In this document: positions 18,451 to 26,665 of the stretch, one piece after another
How the letters are laid out: each line of letters begins with the position of its first letter
Numbering within the stretch: position 1 is the first letter of the stretch
NCBI GenBank assembly: GCA_041300525.1
Contig: JBGLNJ010000001.1
Location: 3,038,001-3,102,000, forward strand
Source of the DNA: JBGLNJ01 sp041300525
GTDB taxonomy: Bacteria > Chloroflexota > Anaerolineae > Fen-1058
Direction: 5' to 3'
DNA: 64,000 bases
Notes under the pieces: model-generated
What the model saw: only the letters and a program-made list of their open reading frames with translations
What the model was told of the DNA's origin: nothing
Database searches by the model: none
Program-made: the position numbers and the translations under genes

Positions 18451-19221
18451 CTATTCGAGCACATAGCGCGGATAGGTTTGCTTGGCGCGCTCCGCCTCTT
18501 GCAGATCAATCTCGACGGTCACGCACGGCTGCTCGCGCGAGGTCAGCCCCAACACCTGCCCGTCCGGCGCAATGACCCAGCCTTGCCCGCCCAGGCTGGC
18601 GGCCCAACCCTCCGAACTGGCGCGGTTGGACGAAAGCGAGTACGCGCCCGACACAATCGCCGCCACGCGCCCGCCCAACAGCCAACGCTCGACCGTCGCT
18701 TTTTCCGACGCGCGCGGCGTCGCGATGATGTGAACGCCGGCCTGACCACAAGTCCTGGCGTGCTGAAAGAACCACAGGTCTGTGCAAATTTGAAAGCCGA
18801 TTTTTACCGCGCCGAGTTGGATCGGCGTAAAGCGGCCATCGCCGGGCTGATACCACGAGGCTTCCCAAAAGCCAGGCTCGTCCGGCAGGTAATGCTTGAT
18901 GTGCGCCGCGCGAGCGCCGCTCGCCTGATCCCAGGCAAAACCTTCGTTCAACCGTTTCTCCCCGGCATTGATCGGACGCGCGCCCAAGACAATCGCCGGC
19001 GAAAGCTCGCGCAAGCGAGACTGCCACGCTTCGTGCGCTTGCACTGCGGCTTGCCACACCGCCGGATCAAACTCGCGCTTGAGGGCAAACCAGGGATAGA
19101 ACGGCATCTCCGGCAGCACGACCAGCTCGCTGGCCGTGGCTTTGACGTGAGCGACCAGTCGTTCCCAATCTCGTTCCAAATCTTGAGGAGATTCGCGTAA
19201 TTCGCAGACGGTGACTTTCAT
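18451..19221 (-). CDS. Carbon-nitrogen hydrolase (nitrilase superfamily) within the nuo cluster
   Basis: The 256-residue protein has an intact Glu-Lys-Cys triad: Glu in VVLPEMPF (about residue 43), Lys in AHIKHYLPDE (about 110) and Cys in GFQICTDLWF (about 147). Such enzymes hydrolyse amides or nitriles; the substrate cannot be told from sequence. The start codon overlaps the nuoI stop as ATGA, so it is translationally coupled to complex I genes. That is an unusual position, since nuoJ normally follows nuoI directly. No signal peptide is present. A second nitrilase homologue at 42441 lacks the triad. Confidence 0.88.
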   Translation of the reverse strand: MKVTVCELRESPQDLERDWERLVAHVKATASELVVLPEMPFYPWFALKREFDPAVWQAAVQAHEAWQSRLRELSPAIVLGARPINAGEKRLNEGFAWDQASGARAAHIKHYLPDEPGFWEASWYQPGDGRFTPIQLGAVKIGFQICTDLWFFQHARTCGQAGVHIIATPRASEKATVERWLLGGRVAAIVSGAYSLSSNRASSEGWAASLGGQGWVIAPDGQVLGLTSREQPCVTVEIDLQEAERAKQTYPRYVLE

Positions 19222-19760
19222 GGCTCTGACACCAATCCTTCCGGCAAAATAGCCCGGTCGTAGCTGTGCGGCGCAACCTGCCTCGGCGTGCCAGCGACCG
19301 AAGGAAGACCGGGCGGCGGGACAATGAGTTGATCTTTGGCGTAAATCTGTGAGCGCCGATCATACGACGAAAGCTCGTACTTGTCCGTCAGCACGATTGC
19401 GTTCGTGGGGCAGGCGTCTTCGCAATAACCGCAAAAGATGCAGCGCAGCATGTTGATCTCGTAGGTCTTGGCGTAGCGCTCGCCGGGCGAGTAACGTTCG
19501 TCGTCCGTGTTGTCCGCCGCTTCGACATAGATCGCGTCGGCGGGACAGGCCGCCGCGCACAGCGCGCAGCCGATGCAGCGCTCCAGCCCGTCGGCGTAGC
19601 GGCGCAGCTCGTGCCGCCCGCGAAAGCGCTGCTTGGGCGGCTTTTTGATCTCTGGGTATTGAATCGTCACCGGCTTGCGGAAAATCTGCCGGATCGTCGT
19701 CCAAAAGCCCGTCACAAAAGCCACGAACGCCGCGCCAAAGACTTTGATCACTTCAGGCAT
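19218..19760 (-). CDS. nuoI: NADH-quinone oxidoreductase subunit I (two 4Fe-4S clusters)
   Basis: The 180-residue protein connects the peripheral and membrane arms of complex I. It has two ferredoxin motifs, CIGCALCAAACP and CIFCGYCEDACP, about 45 residues apart. Both have the CxxCxxCxxxCP spacing that ligates clusters N6a and N6b. The N-terminus has an amphipathic membrane-anchoring stretch. The ATG at 19760 is preferred because it has a GGGAGG site and overlaps the nuoH stop as ATGA; longer readings enter nuoH. Both ends therefore overlap with neighbours, showing tight coupling in the order nuoH-nuoI-nitrilase. Confidence 0.95.
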   Translation of the reverse strand: MPEVIKVFGAAFVAFVTGFWTTIRQIFRKPVTIQYPEIKKPPKQRFRGRHELRRYADGLERCIGCALCAAACPADAIYVEAADNTDDERYSPGERYAKTYEINMLRCIFCGYCEDACPTNAIVLTDKYELSSYDRRSQIYAKDQLIVPPPGLPSVAGTPRQVAPHSYDRAILPEGLVSEP

Positions 19761-20803
19761 CACTTGCCTCCCAACGCCAAAATCACCAACGCCGTCGCCA
19801 ACACATTCAACAACGATAAAGGCAGCAACACTTTCCAACCGAACGCCATCAGTCTATCGTAGCGGAGACGCGGCAGCGTCCCACGCACCCACACAAACAC
19901 CACCAGCGCCAGAAGGGTCTTGAGCACAAAGTACACCGGGCCGAGCAGCGGCGCCTCGCTCACGAACGGGCCATGATAGCCGCCCAGGAACAAGGTCGCC
20001 CCCAGCGCGCTGACGGCGATCATTTTGATATATTCCGCCGCAAAGAACAGCGCAAACTTCATCCCGCTGTATTCGGTGTGATAGCCCGCCGTCAATTCTT
20101 GCTCGGCCTCCGGCAGGTCGAACGGCGCGCGGTTCACTTCGGCGATGGACGTGATGAGGTAAATCCCAAACGCCAGCGGCTGGAAGAGAATGTGCCACTG
20201 CGGGATGGACACCGGGCCGAACAGAACCACCAGTGGCCGCATCTGCGCCTCGACGATCTTGCCGACGTCGAGCGTGTCCGCCGTCATCACCACCGCCAGG
20301 ATCGCCAGCCCCATCGCCAGCTCGTAGCTGATCATTTGCGCCGTCGAGCGTAGCCCGCCCAGCAGCGCGTACTTGTTGTTCGACGACCAGCCCGCCATCG
20401 CGATGCCGTACACGGCGATGGACGTGACCGCCAGGATGTACAAGATGCCCACGTTGATGCCGGGGGCGAGCACCAGGTGATACTCTCTGCCGAACAGCGC
20501 GATCTTGTTCCCCACCGGGATGACGGCAAACACGAGCATCGCCGGCAGCAGCGTGACGATGGGGGCGAGCGTAAAGATGACCTTGTCCGCACCCGCCGGG
20601 GTTAGCTCTTCTTTGAAGAACAGCTTGAGTCCGTCGGCGACCGGCTGCAACAAGCCGAACTTGCCCGCGCGGTTGGGGCCGTAGCGCATCTGGATTCGGG
20701 CGAGAAACTTGCGCTCGATCCAGGTGGTATAGGCAAAGCCGCCCATCCCCAGGAAAAAGATCATGAGACTTTTGAGGGTTGCTTCGAGAAGCAAATCGGT
20801 CAT
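19760..20803 (-). CDS. nuoH: NADH-quinone oxidoreductase subunit H
   Basis: The 347-residue membrane subunit lies next to the quinone-binding site. Family signatures are WIERKFLARIQMRYGPNRAG near residue 30, GWSSNNKYALLGGLRSTAQMISYE in the middle, and NRAPFDLPEAEQELTAGYHTEYSGMKFA, the acidic loop that contacts the quinone chamber. Eight hydrophobic helices are visible, and the length matches the family. It is the first visible gene of the nuo run. The upstream nuoG/nuoF/nuoD genes expected in a full operon are not present before the discontinuity at about 21055. Confidence 0.95.
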   Translation of the reverse strand: MTDLLLEATLKSLMIFFLGMGGFAYTTWIERKFLARIQMRYGPNRAGKFGLLQPVADGLKLFFKEELTPAGADKVIFTLAPIVTLLPAMLVFAVIPVGNKIALFGREYHLVLAPGINVGILYILAVTSIAVYGIAMAGWSSNNKYALLGGLRSTAQMISYELAMGLAILAVVMTADTLDVGKIVEAQMRPLVVLFGPVSIPQWHILFQPLAFGIYLITSIAEVNRAPFDLPEAEQELTAGYHTEYSGMKFALFFAAEYIKMIAVSALGATLFLGGYHGPFVSEAPLLGPVYFVLKTLLALVVFVWVRGTLPRLRYDRLMAFGWKVLLPLSLLNVLATALVILALGGK

Positions 20804-20817
20804 AGATGATTCCTAAC

Positions 20818-20871
20818 GTGCTGCGTGATGCGTGTTGCGTGATGCGTAATGCGTGTTCCGTGTTGCGTGCG
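20818..20871. repeat. Degenerate heptamer tandem repeat upstream of nuoH
   Basis: On the minus strand about seven consecutive 7-nt units of the form CACGCAN (CACGCAA, CACGGAA, CACGCAT, TACGCAT, CACGCAA, CACGCAT, CACGCAG) sit just upstream of the nuoH start. The remaining sequence to about 21050 has no recognisable gene. Confidence 0.75.
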
Positions 20872-21084
20872 GCATCGGATGCAAGCTGATGAGCGAATGG
20901 AATCGGCGCATCCGTTTATCCGCTGTTCATCCGTTGCTGCCAGTCCAAACCGCCTGGGCGCACCTGCGCGGTGTGGACAGTGAGTGTGTGTTTGCGGCTC
21001 GTGCGTGTTCATTCTGTGTTTTATATGCTGAACACTCAATGGCGATGGAGTTTACTGACGATTTATTCGACTCACGTGTCAAGT

Positions 21085-21644
21085 CAAATGATAATGTTAC
21101 CGACGAGTCCGGCGGGGAACGGGTCGCTTTTTCTGCCCGCATGCCCTATCAGCCCAGCGGGGCCAGCCTGGGCGGCGCTCAACAAGTGCGCCTGTATCGC
21201 TTCAAACCGCTCTCGCCCTTTCTGGCGTTCCCAGCCAATCTGGGCGATCACATCGTACCCGTAGGTGCTATGCTTCGGCGAGATCCGTTGCCATGCCGCA
21301 GAGGGCCATGCCACCGGCTGACTCGAACACGCGGCATGCACACACTTTCGGTCGGTAGCCAATCGTCAACACTGGCATCATGGTCTGGGCCGTTTTCCGC
21401 CCGTTCACGTAGTGGGCTTCTCGCAATGGCTGATGACACTGGGGGCAGATTTCCAGTTCACAGGCATAAATCGTCGGCGATGTCCGAAGGGTGTGGCAGC
21501 CGACAGTCATGGGCAACGAATGTCGGTTACGACTTTGTGAAACCACTCGCGTGAGCGTCCCAACGTCTGGCAGATGGACTCCACCGAGTGACCCGCCAGC
21601 CGCAACTTGATTGCCTGATGGCGATCGGAGAATTCGTCCTTCAT
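21085..21644 (-). pseudogene. Degraded transposase (HTH, zinc ribbon and following domain in different frames)
   Basis: Three pieces of one transposase family are seen in order but in different frames. First is an N-terminal HTH piece of 45 residues (21644-21507) containing QAIKLRLAGHSVESICQTLG and REWFHKV, ended by a stop. Then comes a zinc-ribbon piece (about 21470-21290) with CPQCHQPLREAHYVNGRKT and IGYRPKVCAC. Then a piece in another frame (about 21280-21150) contains YGYDVIAQIGWERQ and FEAIQAHLLS. The pattern is that of IS transposases common in Chloroflexota; frameshifts make it inactive. The remnant ends close to the discontinuity at about 21055. Confidence 0.7.
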
Positions 21645-21707
21645 GGTTGCTTCCGTAGGTTAGCCCAGGACGGCTGCCACACGGAGCAACTATAGGTGGC
21701 TCATCCG

Positions 21708-21863
21708 ATGACCAAGCTCCAGCACCGCATCTTTGATGTCGCCAGTGTGGCACTGAGCGATTCGACAGAATTGCCATCGAAGCTGGCGGCAGCTTTTCGG
21801 GCCGTGGATGCGGAACTGGACAAACTCGTTGCGAACGCGCAGTTGGCCCCTGCGAAAACTTGA
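21708..21863 (+). CDS. Small ORF of unknown function
   Basis: A 51-residue reading starts at ATG 21708 and ends at TGA 21863. The product is helical and mildly acidic (SKLAAAFRAVDAELDKLVAN), with no match recognised and no clear ribosome site. It lies just beyond the transposase remnant and could be chance or debris. Confidence 0.3.
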   Translation: MTKLQHRIFDVASVALSDSTELPSKLAAAFRAVDAELDKLVANAQLAPAKT

Positions 21864-21900
21864 CTCATTCGTCAGCATTGTGCTATATGAAGATACCGAG

Positions 21901-22200
21901 TCAACTCTCACTGTCACAAGAGAGTTCCACATCCAGCAAGTTGGCTGTCAACGCATCAATGGGCCGCTTGTGATTCTCGACATACGACAGGTCACCCCAT
22001 CGGCTTTCGCCGTAGAAAAACTCGTCGGCAAAAGCGACCGCCTGCGCTTCCGTCGCGCCGGTATTGACCAACGCCTCTTTGAGATGTTGATACACCCGCC
22101 AGGCAGCCGGGACATTATCGGGCGGCCACTTTTCACTTGCCAGTCGCCACATCTCCACCCAAATCTCTGAGGCTCGTGTCTGCAGCTTGGATCCAGTCAT
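21901..22200 (-). CDS. Small hypothetical protein
   Basis: The 99-residue protein is not recognised. It is Trp/Glu/Ala rich (EIWVEMWRLASEKWPPDN, then AWRVYQHLKEALVNTGATEAQAVAFADEFF), which suggests two or three amphipathic helices and a cytosolic location. The ATG at 22200 is preceded by GAAGGAGAG, a good ribosome site. Composition is like a real gene rather than a shadow frame. It lies between transposase debris and the AmaP-like gene and has no obvious partner. Confidence 0.55.
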   Translation of the reverse strand: MTGSKLQTRASEIWVEMWRLASEKWPPDNVPAAWRVYQHLKEALVNTGATEAQAVAFADEFFYGESRWGDLSYVENHKRPIDALTANLLDVELSCDSES

Positions 22201-22352
22201 GGTCTACTCTCCTTCTCAGTTTCAGACATTCGTTGTCAGAACTCTCACGCAATGGTATAATCCCTCGCACTGCCCCAGCCAAGCCCGGCATGCCATGCTC
22301 GGGGCGGATGGCAAAGCATACAGCGCAGACCTGGCCGAATCAGGGAGGAAGT

Positions 22353-23021
22353 GTGAATATTTTTAATCGCAGCATGATGATCCTGGTGATTCTGGTCGTG
22401 TTCTTCGTCTTGACCATCGGCCTGTTTGTTCCGTTCGAAAGCCTGGCCGTGATCGAAGGTGTGGCGGGCAGCACGCTGCGCACCATGAACCGCATCCGCC
22501 CGGAGTTTCTCCTGCCGTTCCGCGCGCTGCTCATCTTGTGCGCCATTTTGCTCGATGTGCTGCTCATCAGTTTGTTGGCGCTGGAAATTCGCGGCCCGGC
22601 GCGACGTACACTCCGGGTCGCAAAGGTCGGCGGCGGCGAGGTGTCTGTAACTGCCGAATCGCTGGCCGAGCGAATCCAGTACCACGTGGATCAACTGGCC
22701 GACGTCATCAGCGTGCAAGTCAAGGTCGCGCCACGTGGCAGAGGCGTTGATCTGGACCTGAACATTCAAACCGGCGCCGACGTCAATGTGCCGGAAAAAG
22801 CCGAGCAAGTGTTGGAGGTCGCTCGCCAAGTCGTCGAAGACAAGATGGGACTTGTGCTGGCGCGCAAACCGCGTATCAACGTTCACGCCATGCCGTATCC
22901 CGGCGTCGTCGCGCGCCCGACGGCGACATCTCAGTCGCCGCGCCAGCCCACGTGGCCGCCAGCGCCAGTTCTGCCTGCGTCGCCGTCCTCTCCTCCGGCT
23001 TTACCGGAGAAGCAAGAGTAG
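22353..23021 (+). CDS. Alkaline-shock-response membrane anchor-like protein (AmaP/Asp23-related)
   Basis: The 222-residue protein begins MNIFNR, a start typical of AmaP proteins of Gram-positive bacteria. It has two N-terminal hydrophobic helices (residues about 8-28 and 50-72). A cytosolic domain follows with VSVTAESLAERIQYHVDQLADV and VEDKMGLVLARKPRINVHAMPY, the Asp23/Gls24-like beta-alpha pattern. The last 45 residues are Pro-rich and probably disordered. The GTG at 22353 is chosen because GGGAGGA lies 4 bases upstream. In Firmicutes, AmaP anchors Asp23 under the cell envelope; no separate Asp23 gene is visible here, so the role is inferred. Confidence 0.75.
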   Translation: MNIFNRSMMILVILVVFFVLTIGLFVPFESLAVIEGVAGSTLRTMNRIRPEFLLPFRALLILCAILLDVLLISLLALEIRGPARRTLRVAKVGGGEVSVTAESLAERIQYHVDQLADVISVQVKVAPRGRGVDLDLNIQTGADVNVPEKAEQVLEVARQVVEDKMGLVLARKPRINVHAMPYPGVVARPTATSQSPRQPTWPPAPVLPASPSSPPALPEKQE

Positions 23022-23026
23022 GCTTG

Positions 23027-23587
23027 TCACTTGCCCTTGCCCGTCACGTCCACTTTGCCTTCGCGGATGGTGATGGCCGTCAATACGATGTCTTGAGAGG
23101 ACTCTTTATCAAATAACGACTGAATCTGCTGGTTAATTTGGTCAAGCACCGGTCCAGGCACGGGGACAGGACCAAAGTCGGCACGCACGATCTTGATGGC
23201 GAGCTTGCCACTTTGAACTGTAGGCGACACGACAAGCAACCCATTGAACTTGGACGTGCCGGCTATGAACGTGCCGTAAACCCATACCTGGTTTTGCGTG
23301 AGCTTGATTTGTGGGTTGGTGAGCGGCGCCGGCTCACCTCGGTCTTGCGATTTGCCGAGTTCCTGGACCACGTACGAGGTGATCTCGGATTCGGTCAATG
23401 TGAGTTTGAACTGTCCGCCGGATTTGACCTGCGCAGACGCCTGATCGAGTTTTTTCTTCATCCGACTGGCGGCTTCTTGCGAGACCGCCACCGTGGCTGA
23501 GGGGACAGGGCCACCGCCGAGCTTGGGCAGACTGCACGTGCAAGCTAATGCTACCAGGCCCAGCACAGCCACGGCGATTGAGAACAC
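23027..23587 (-). CDS. Putative lipoprotein, unknown function
   Basis: The 186-residue protein has a signal peptide ending in a lipobox-like LVALACTC (Cys at about residue 16), so it is likely exported and lipidated. The mature part has ESEITSYVVQELGKSQ and a beta-rich core (NQVWVYGTFIAGTSKFNGLLVVSPTV). This arrangement is seen in secreted LptA/YdgA-like small proteins, but no family is firmly recognised. The start is odd: the GTG at 23587 is about 17 bases from AAGGAG, while an in-frame ATG with better spacing is followed directly by TAA. It is convergent with the AmaP-like gene, 5 bases apart. Confidence 0.65.
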   Translation of the reverse strand: MFSIAVAVLGLVALACTCSLPKLGGGPVPSATVAVSQEAASRMKKKLDQASAQVKSGGQFKLTLTESEITSYVVQELGKSQDRGEPAPLTNPQIKLTQNQVWVYGTFIAGTSKFNGLLVVSPTVQSGKLAIKIVRADFGPVPVPGPVLDQINQQIQSLFDKESSQDIVLTAITIREGKVDVTGKGK

Positions 23588-23640
23588 ACGACGTTACATA
23601 TCATCTCCTTCGGTTGAGCGTTGACGAGAATTATATACGG

Positions 23641-24330
23641 ATGGCTACAGACGAGCAATCCTTGCTAGAGAAGCAGATTCCACTCCCGGCGCTGGTCGAG
23701 GGCCTGCTGTTCGTGGCCGACGAGCCGGTGACGGTCGCACGCCTGGCGCAGGCGCTTGAGGTGGACCAAGACGCCGTCGAAGCGGCGCTCAACGAAATCT
23801 CGGCGGATGGGGTCAATCGCGGGGTGCGCTTGCAGCGCAAGGGAGACCGGGTGCAACTCGTCACTCGCCCGGAAGCCGCCGCGTACATCGAGCGATTCAT
23901 GGGACTGGAAAACTCGGGGCGGCTTTCGCAGGCCGCGTTGGAAACCCTGTCTATCGTCGCCTACCGCCAGCCCTGCACCCGCGCGCAGATCGAAGTCGTG
24001 CGCGGCGTGAACTGCGACAGCGTTCTCAGGAACCTGTTGAGCAAGGGCTTGATCGAAGAAAGCGGCCGCCAGGAAACGGTCGGCCATCCCTTCCTCTATA
24101 GCACGACCTTCGCCTTCTTGCAGCACTTTGGCCTGCGCAGCTTGAACGAGCTGCCCCCGCTCGAACCGATGCAAACGCCCACGCTCGTCGAGCCGGACAC
24201 GGTCACAGCCGGCGCACCCGATGCAAAAGTGTTGCCCACCGAGTTAGATGTGATGGCCGTTGCGCCAGGCGCAGCGTCCCCTCTCGCGCCACCGGAAACA
24301 CCTGCTCCAACGCTCGTCCTCTCAGCCTGA
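23641..24330 (+). CDS. scpB: Segregation and condensation protein B
   Basis: ScpB is the kleisin-associated winged-helix subunit of the SMC-ScpAB condensin that compacts and segregates chromosomes. The 229-residue protein has two winged-helix units. The first has LVEGLLFVADEPVTVARLAQAL; the second contains LSQAALETLSIVAYRQPCTRAQIEVVRGVNCDSVLRNLLSKGLIEE. The segments GHPFLYSTTFAFLQHFGLRSLNELPPL are diagnostic of the family. About 60 Pro/Ala/Val-rich residues follow as a variable tail. The ATG at 23641 fits the family start. The usual partner scpA is not within this block. Confidence 0.93.
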   Translation: MATDEQSLLEKQIPLPALVEGLLFVADEPVTVARLAQALEVDQDAVEAALNEISADGVNRGVRLQRKGDRVQLVTRPEAAAYIERFMGLENSGRLSQAALETLSIVAYRQPCTRAQIEVVRGVNCDSVLRNLLSKGLIEESGRQETVGHPFLYSTTFAFLQHFGLRSLNELPPLEPMQTPTLVEPDTVTAGAPDAKVLPTELDVMAVAPGAASPLAPPETPAPTLVLSA

Positions 24331-24524
24331 TCCCACACTAGACGCCGGAAAAAGCGCTACTGGCCTATCGCCCGATGCGCGCCATCGCACAAGGGCAAGT
24401 CCACAGCAGCAAAGCGCGGCCCGACTTGCTGCACCACCATCTTTTTGCTGGCGCCGGTATCGCGTTCATCATTCGTTGCCACAAATTACCTCCAATTGTG
24501 AGCACAGAAAGTGGGGATCTCTCA
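24331..24524. other. Gap without a recognised gene
   Basis: Nothing convincing is seen in this interval. It separates scpB from the convergent response-regulator gene and lacks a strong hairpin. Confidence 0.4.
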
Positions 24525-24923
24525 CTAATCACCGCCCACTGCCTTGTCCGCCTTGGCCTCGAGTACCTGTCGGATGGTCTGAACCAGCACCTGTGGACTG
24601 AGCGGCTTGGTCAGGTACGCATCTACCTTGGCAATTTGCAGTCCGATCGTCCTGTCAATCGAGCCGCCCTTGGCCGTGAAAATGATAAAGGGGATGTGCT
24701 TGAGTGCGTCGTCAATTTTTACTTGCTGATAGACTTCCCAACCATCCATCTCTGGCATCATCAGGTCCAGCATAACCAGGTCAGGCTTCAATTGGCGGAT
24801 GGCCTCCAGCCCTTGTCGCCCACCGGAAGCCAGGGTCACCTGGAAGCCTTCACGTTCCAGGACAAGTCGAATGATCGTCAGCACCTGCGGGTCATCGTCA
24901 ATGCAGACAATGTGCTTTTTCAT
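24525..24923 (-). CDS. Single-domain response regulator (receiver)
   Basis: The 132-residue protein is a CheY-like receiver with no output domain. The acidic pocket is in IVCIDDDPQ, the phospho-acceptor Asp in LVMLDLMMPEMDGWEV (about residue 54), the Thr in FIIFTAKG and the Lys in AYLTKPLSP. The ATG at 24923 has a GGAGGT site 6 bases upstream. It probably relays phosphate from a separate kinase or acts by protein-protein contact; no kinase is adjacent. It is similar in type to the receiver at 47052. Confidence 0.93.
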   Translation of the reverse strand: MKKHIVCIDDDPQVLTIIRLVLEREGFQVTLASGGRQGLEAIRQLKPDLVMLDLMMPEMDGWEVYQQVKIDDALKHIPFIIFTAKGGSIDRTIGLQIAKVDAYLTKPLSPQVLVQTIRQVLEAKADKAVGGD

Positions 24924-25253
24924 GGGCACCTCCAACCTCACGAGCAAAGATCGCGCGGTGTTACTTGCGACTTGCGCCGGCAAAAGCCCACACAGAGAGT
25001 GAGATGATACCATTATAGCATAATCCTGGCGCGCCAAACCCGATGAAAAAGGGAGACCGTTTCGCGCACAATGTCCGCCGACATGGTAGCACGGCTCAGG
25101 CCAAAGCTATCGGCTATTTACAACTCTGGTGGCATAAGGTATACTGGCCTAGAGCACACACGCGGCACACTGGACGAGTTTGCTCCTGCGTCTCGAGATG
25201 CATCTCCGGCGGATGCCGATGAGACGGGCAACCCACCTGTCAAGGTGAACTCG

Positions 25254-26309
25254 ATGGGCCGTTACATGATCCGACGTTTTCTCTGGATGTTGCTAGTCCT
25301 CTGGGTCGTTTCGGGAGTGACCTTCCTCATGGAACACGCGCTGCCCGGCGGTCCATTTGATAGAGAAAAGAAAGTGGCCCCCGAGATCATGGCGAATCTC
25401 AATGCCCGGTATCGCCTCGACCAACCCTTGTGGAAACAGTACTTTCAGTACGTTTCCGACATCCTGCTCCCGCAGATCACCACCGAGCCGCCATCCGGCT
25501 CGGTGATGGACGACACGCTCATCACGATTAAAGTGGGCAACTCGTATTTCCGCTGGATGAACTTTGGGCCGTCGTACAAGTCCAAGAGCCGTAGCGTCAA
25601 CGACATGTTTCGTGAGCAGTTGCCCGTCTCGATGCAGTTGGGCGTGATGGCGCTGCTGGTCGCCATCGTGATCGGCCTGCCGCTGGGCATCCTGGCCGCG
25701 CTCAAGCAAAATACGATCTGGGATTATGTGGGCATGAGCGTAGCGATTCTGGGCGTGTCGGTGCCGGTGATTGTGCTGGGGCCGCTCATGGTGTGGGTCT
25801 TTGGCGTGACGCTCAAGTGGCTGCCGCCCACCGGCTGGGGAGCCAAGCCGCCATTTTTGTTGGGCATCTTTCCGCACTCCCTCTCATGGGACTATTGGAA
25901 ATATGCCATCATGCCTTCCTTTGCGTTGGGTGTGGGCAGCTCGGCAATTATTGCGCGGCTCACGCGCGCCAGCCTGCTGCAAGTGATCCGCGAAGACTAT
26001 ATCCGCACCGCGCGGGCCAAAGGCTTGGCCGAGCGCGTCGTGATCGTCCGCCACGCGCTCAAGAACTCGCTCATCCCCGTCGTCACGGTGCTAGGACCCA
26101 TGTTCGCCGCGTTGGTGACCGGCACGTTCGTCACCGAGTTGATCTTTGGCATCCCGGGGCTGGGCCGGTACTTTGTCACCAGCATCAGCAACCGCGACTA
26201 TACGGTGATTATGGGAACAGTGCTGTTGTACGCGGTGTTCTTGGTGATCTCCAACCTGGTCGTGGACATTGCCTACGCCTACCTCGACCCGCGCATCCGG
26301 TACCGGTAG
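25254..26309 (+). CDS. Oligopeptide/dipeptide ABC transporter permease (DppB/OppB type)
   Basis: The 351-residue inner-membrane protein begins MGRYMIRRFLWMLLVLWVVS, the typical first helix. It contains the EAA-type loop ARLTRASLLQVIREDYIRTARAKGL followed by HALKNSLIPVVTVLG, and ends in the hallmark segment IFGIPGLGRYFVTSISNRDYTVIMGTVLL and VDIAYAYLDPRIRYR. An insertion of about 70 residues after the first helix is periplasmic, which is usual for this branch. The ATG at 25254 has an AAGGTG site. The DppC-type partner, which should follow directly, is missing: the sequence changes character between 26310 and about 26410. Confidence 0.93.
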   Translation: MGRYMIRRFLWMLLVLWVVSGVTFLMEHALPGGPFDREKKVAPEIMANLNARYRLDQPLWKQYFQYVSDILLPQITTEPPSGSVMDDTLITIKVGNSYFRWMNFGPSYKSKSRSVNDMFREQLPVSMQLGVMALLVAIVIGLPLGILAALKQNTIWDYVGMSVAILGVSVPVIVLGPLMVWVFGVTLKWLPPTGWGAKPPFLLGIFPHSLSWDYWKYAIMPSFALGVGSSAIIARLTRASLLQVIREDYIRTARAKGLAERVVIVRHALKNSLIPVVTVLGPMFAALVTGTFVTELIFGIPGLGRYFVTSISNRDYTVIMGTVLLYAVFLVISNLVVDIAYAYLDPRIRYR

Positions 26310-26459
26310 GCGAAAGAAACGTATCCTCTCAATAACTCGCGGGTAAAGTTGGCCAAGGGAATGCCAAGGATAGCCAACTGTCCGCGCTATGGCGGCTCGG
26401 CGTCGTACCGTTGACTAAGATGCCCTGTTTTGAACGTGAAATTGGCCCTTTTCCCAGGG

Positions 26460-26508
26460 TTGTGCACGATGTGCTGAATACAAGACTTGTGCAAAATGTG
26501 CTGAATAC
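26460..26508. repeat. Tandem 22-bp direct repeats, probable insertion-element end
   Basis: Two copies of a 22-base word ending ATGTGCTGAATAC lie at 26460-26481 and 26487-26508, with two mismatches and a 27-base period. Multiple terminal repeats of this kind are typical of IS21-like element ends. No transposase frame remains; the interval 26310-26665 otherwise has no gene. Confidence 0.4.
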
Positions 26509-26665
26509 GGACACCTAATCCTTATGAATCTCGCGGCGCGAAGTGTGCAATCGTTGGAGAGCAACACTATAGCGTGCCGCCTAAGTTTGACACAGATGCG
26601 TAACGCAGGTAGACTTGTGTGCATAGCGACTCTGCCAACCCGCAGTCAAGTCTGCAATCAAAGCC

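Noticed and set aside
20853..21554. Plus-strand frame of about 230 codons after nuoH
   Set aside because: It runs through the heptamer repeat region and antisense to transposase fragments and has no domain.
26310..26410. Start of a DppC-type permease after the DppB-type gene
   Set aside because: Some frames give short suggestive stretches, but no start codon, membrane helix or ribosome site can be supported before the sequence changes.
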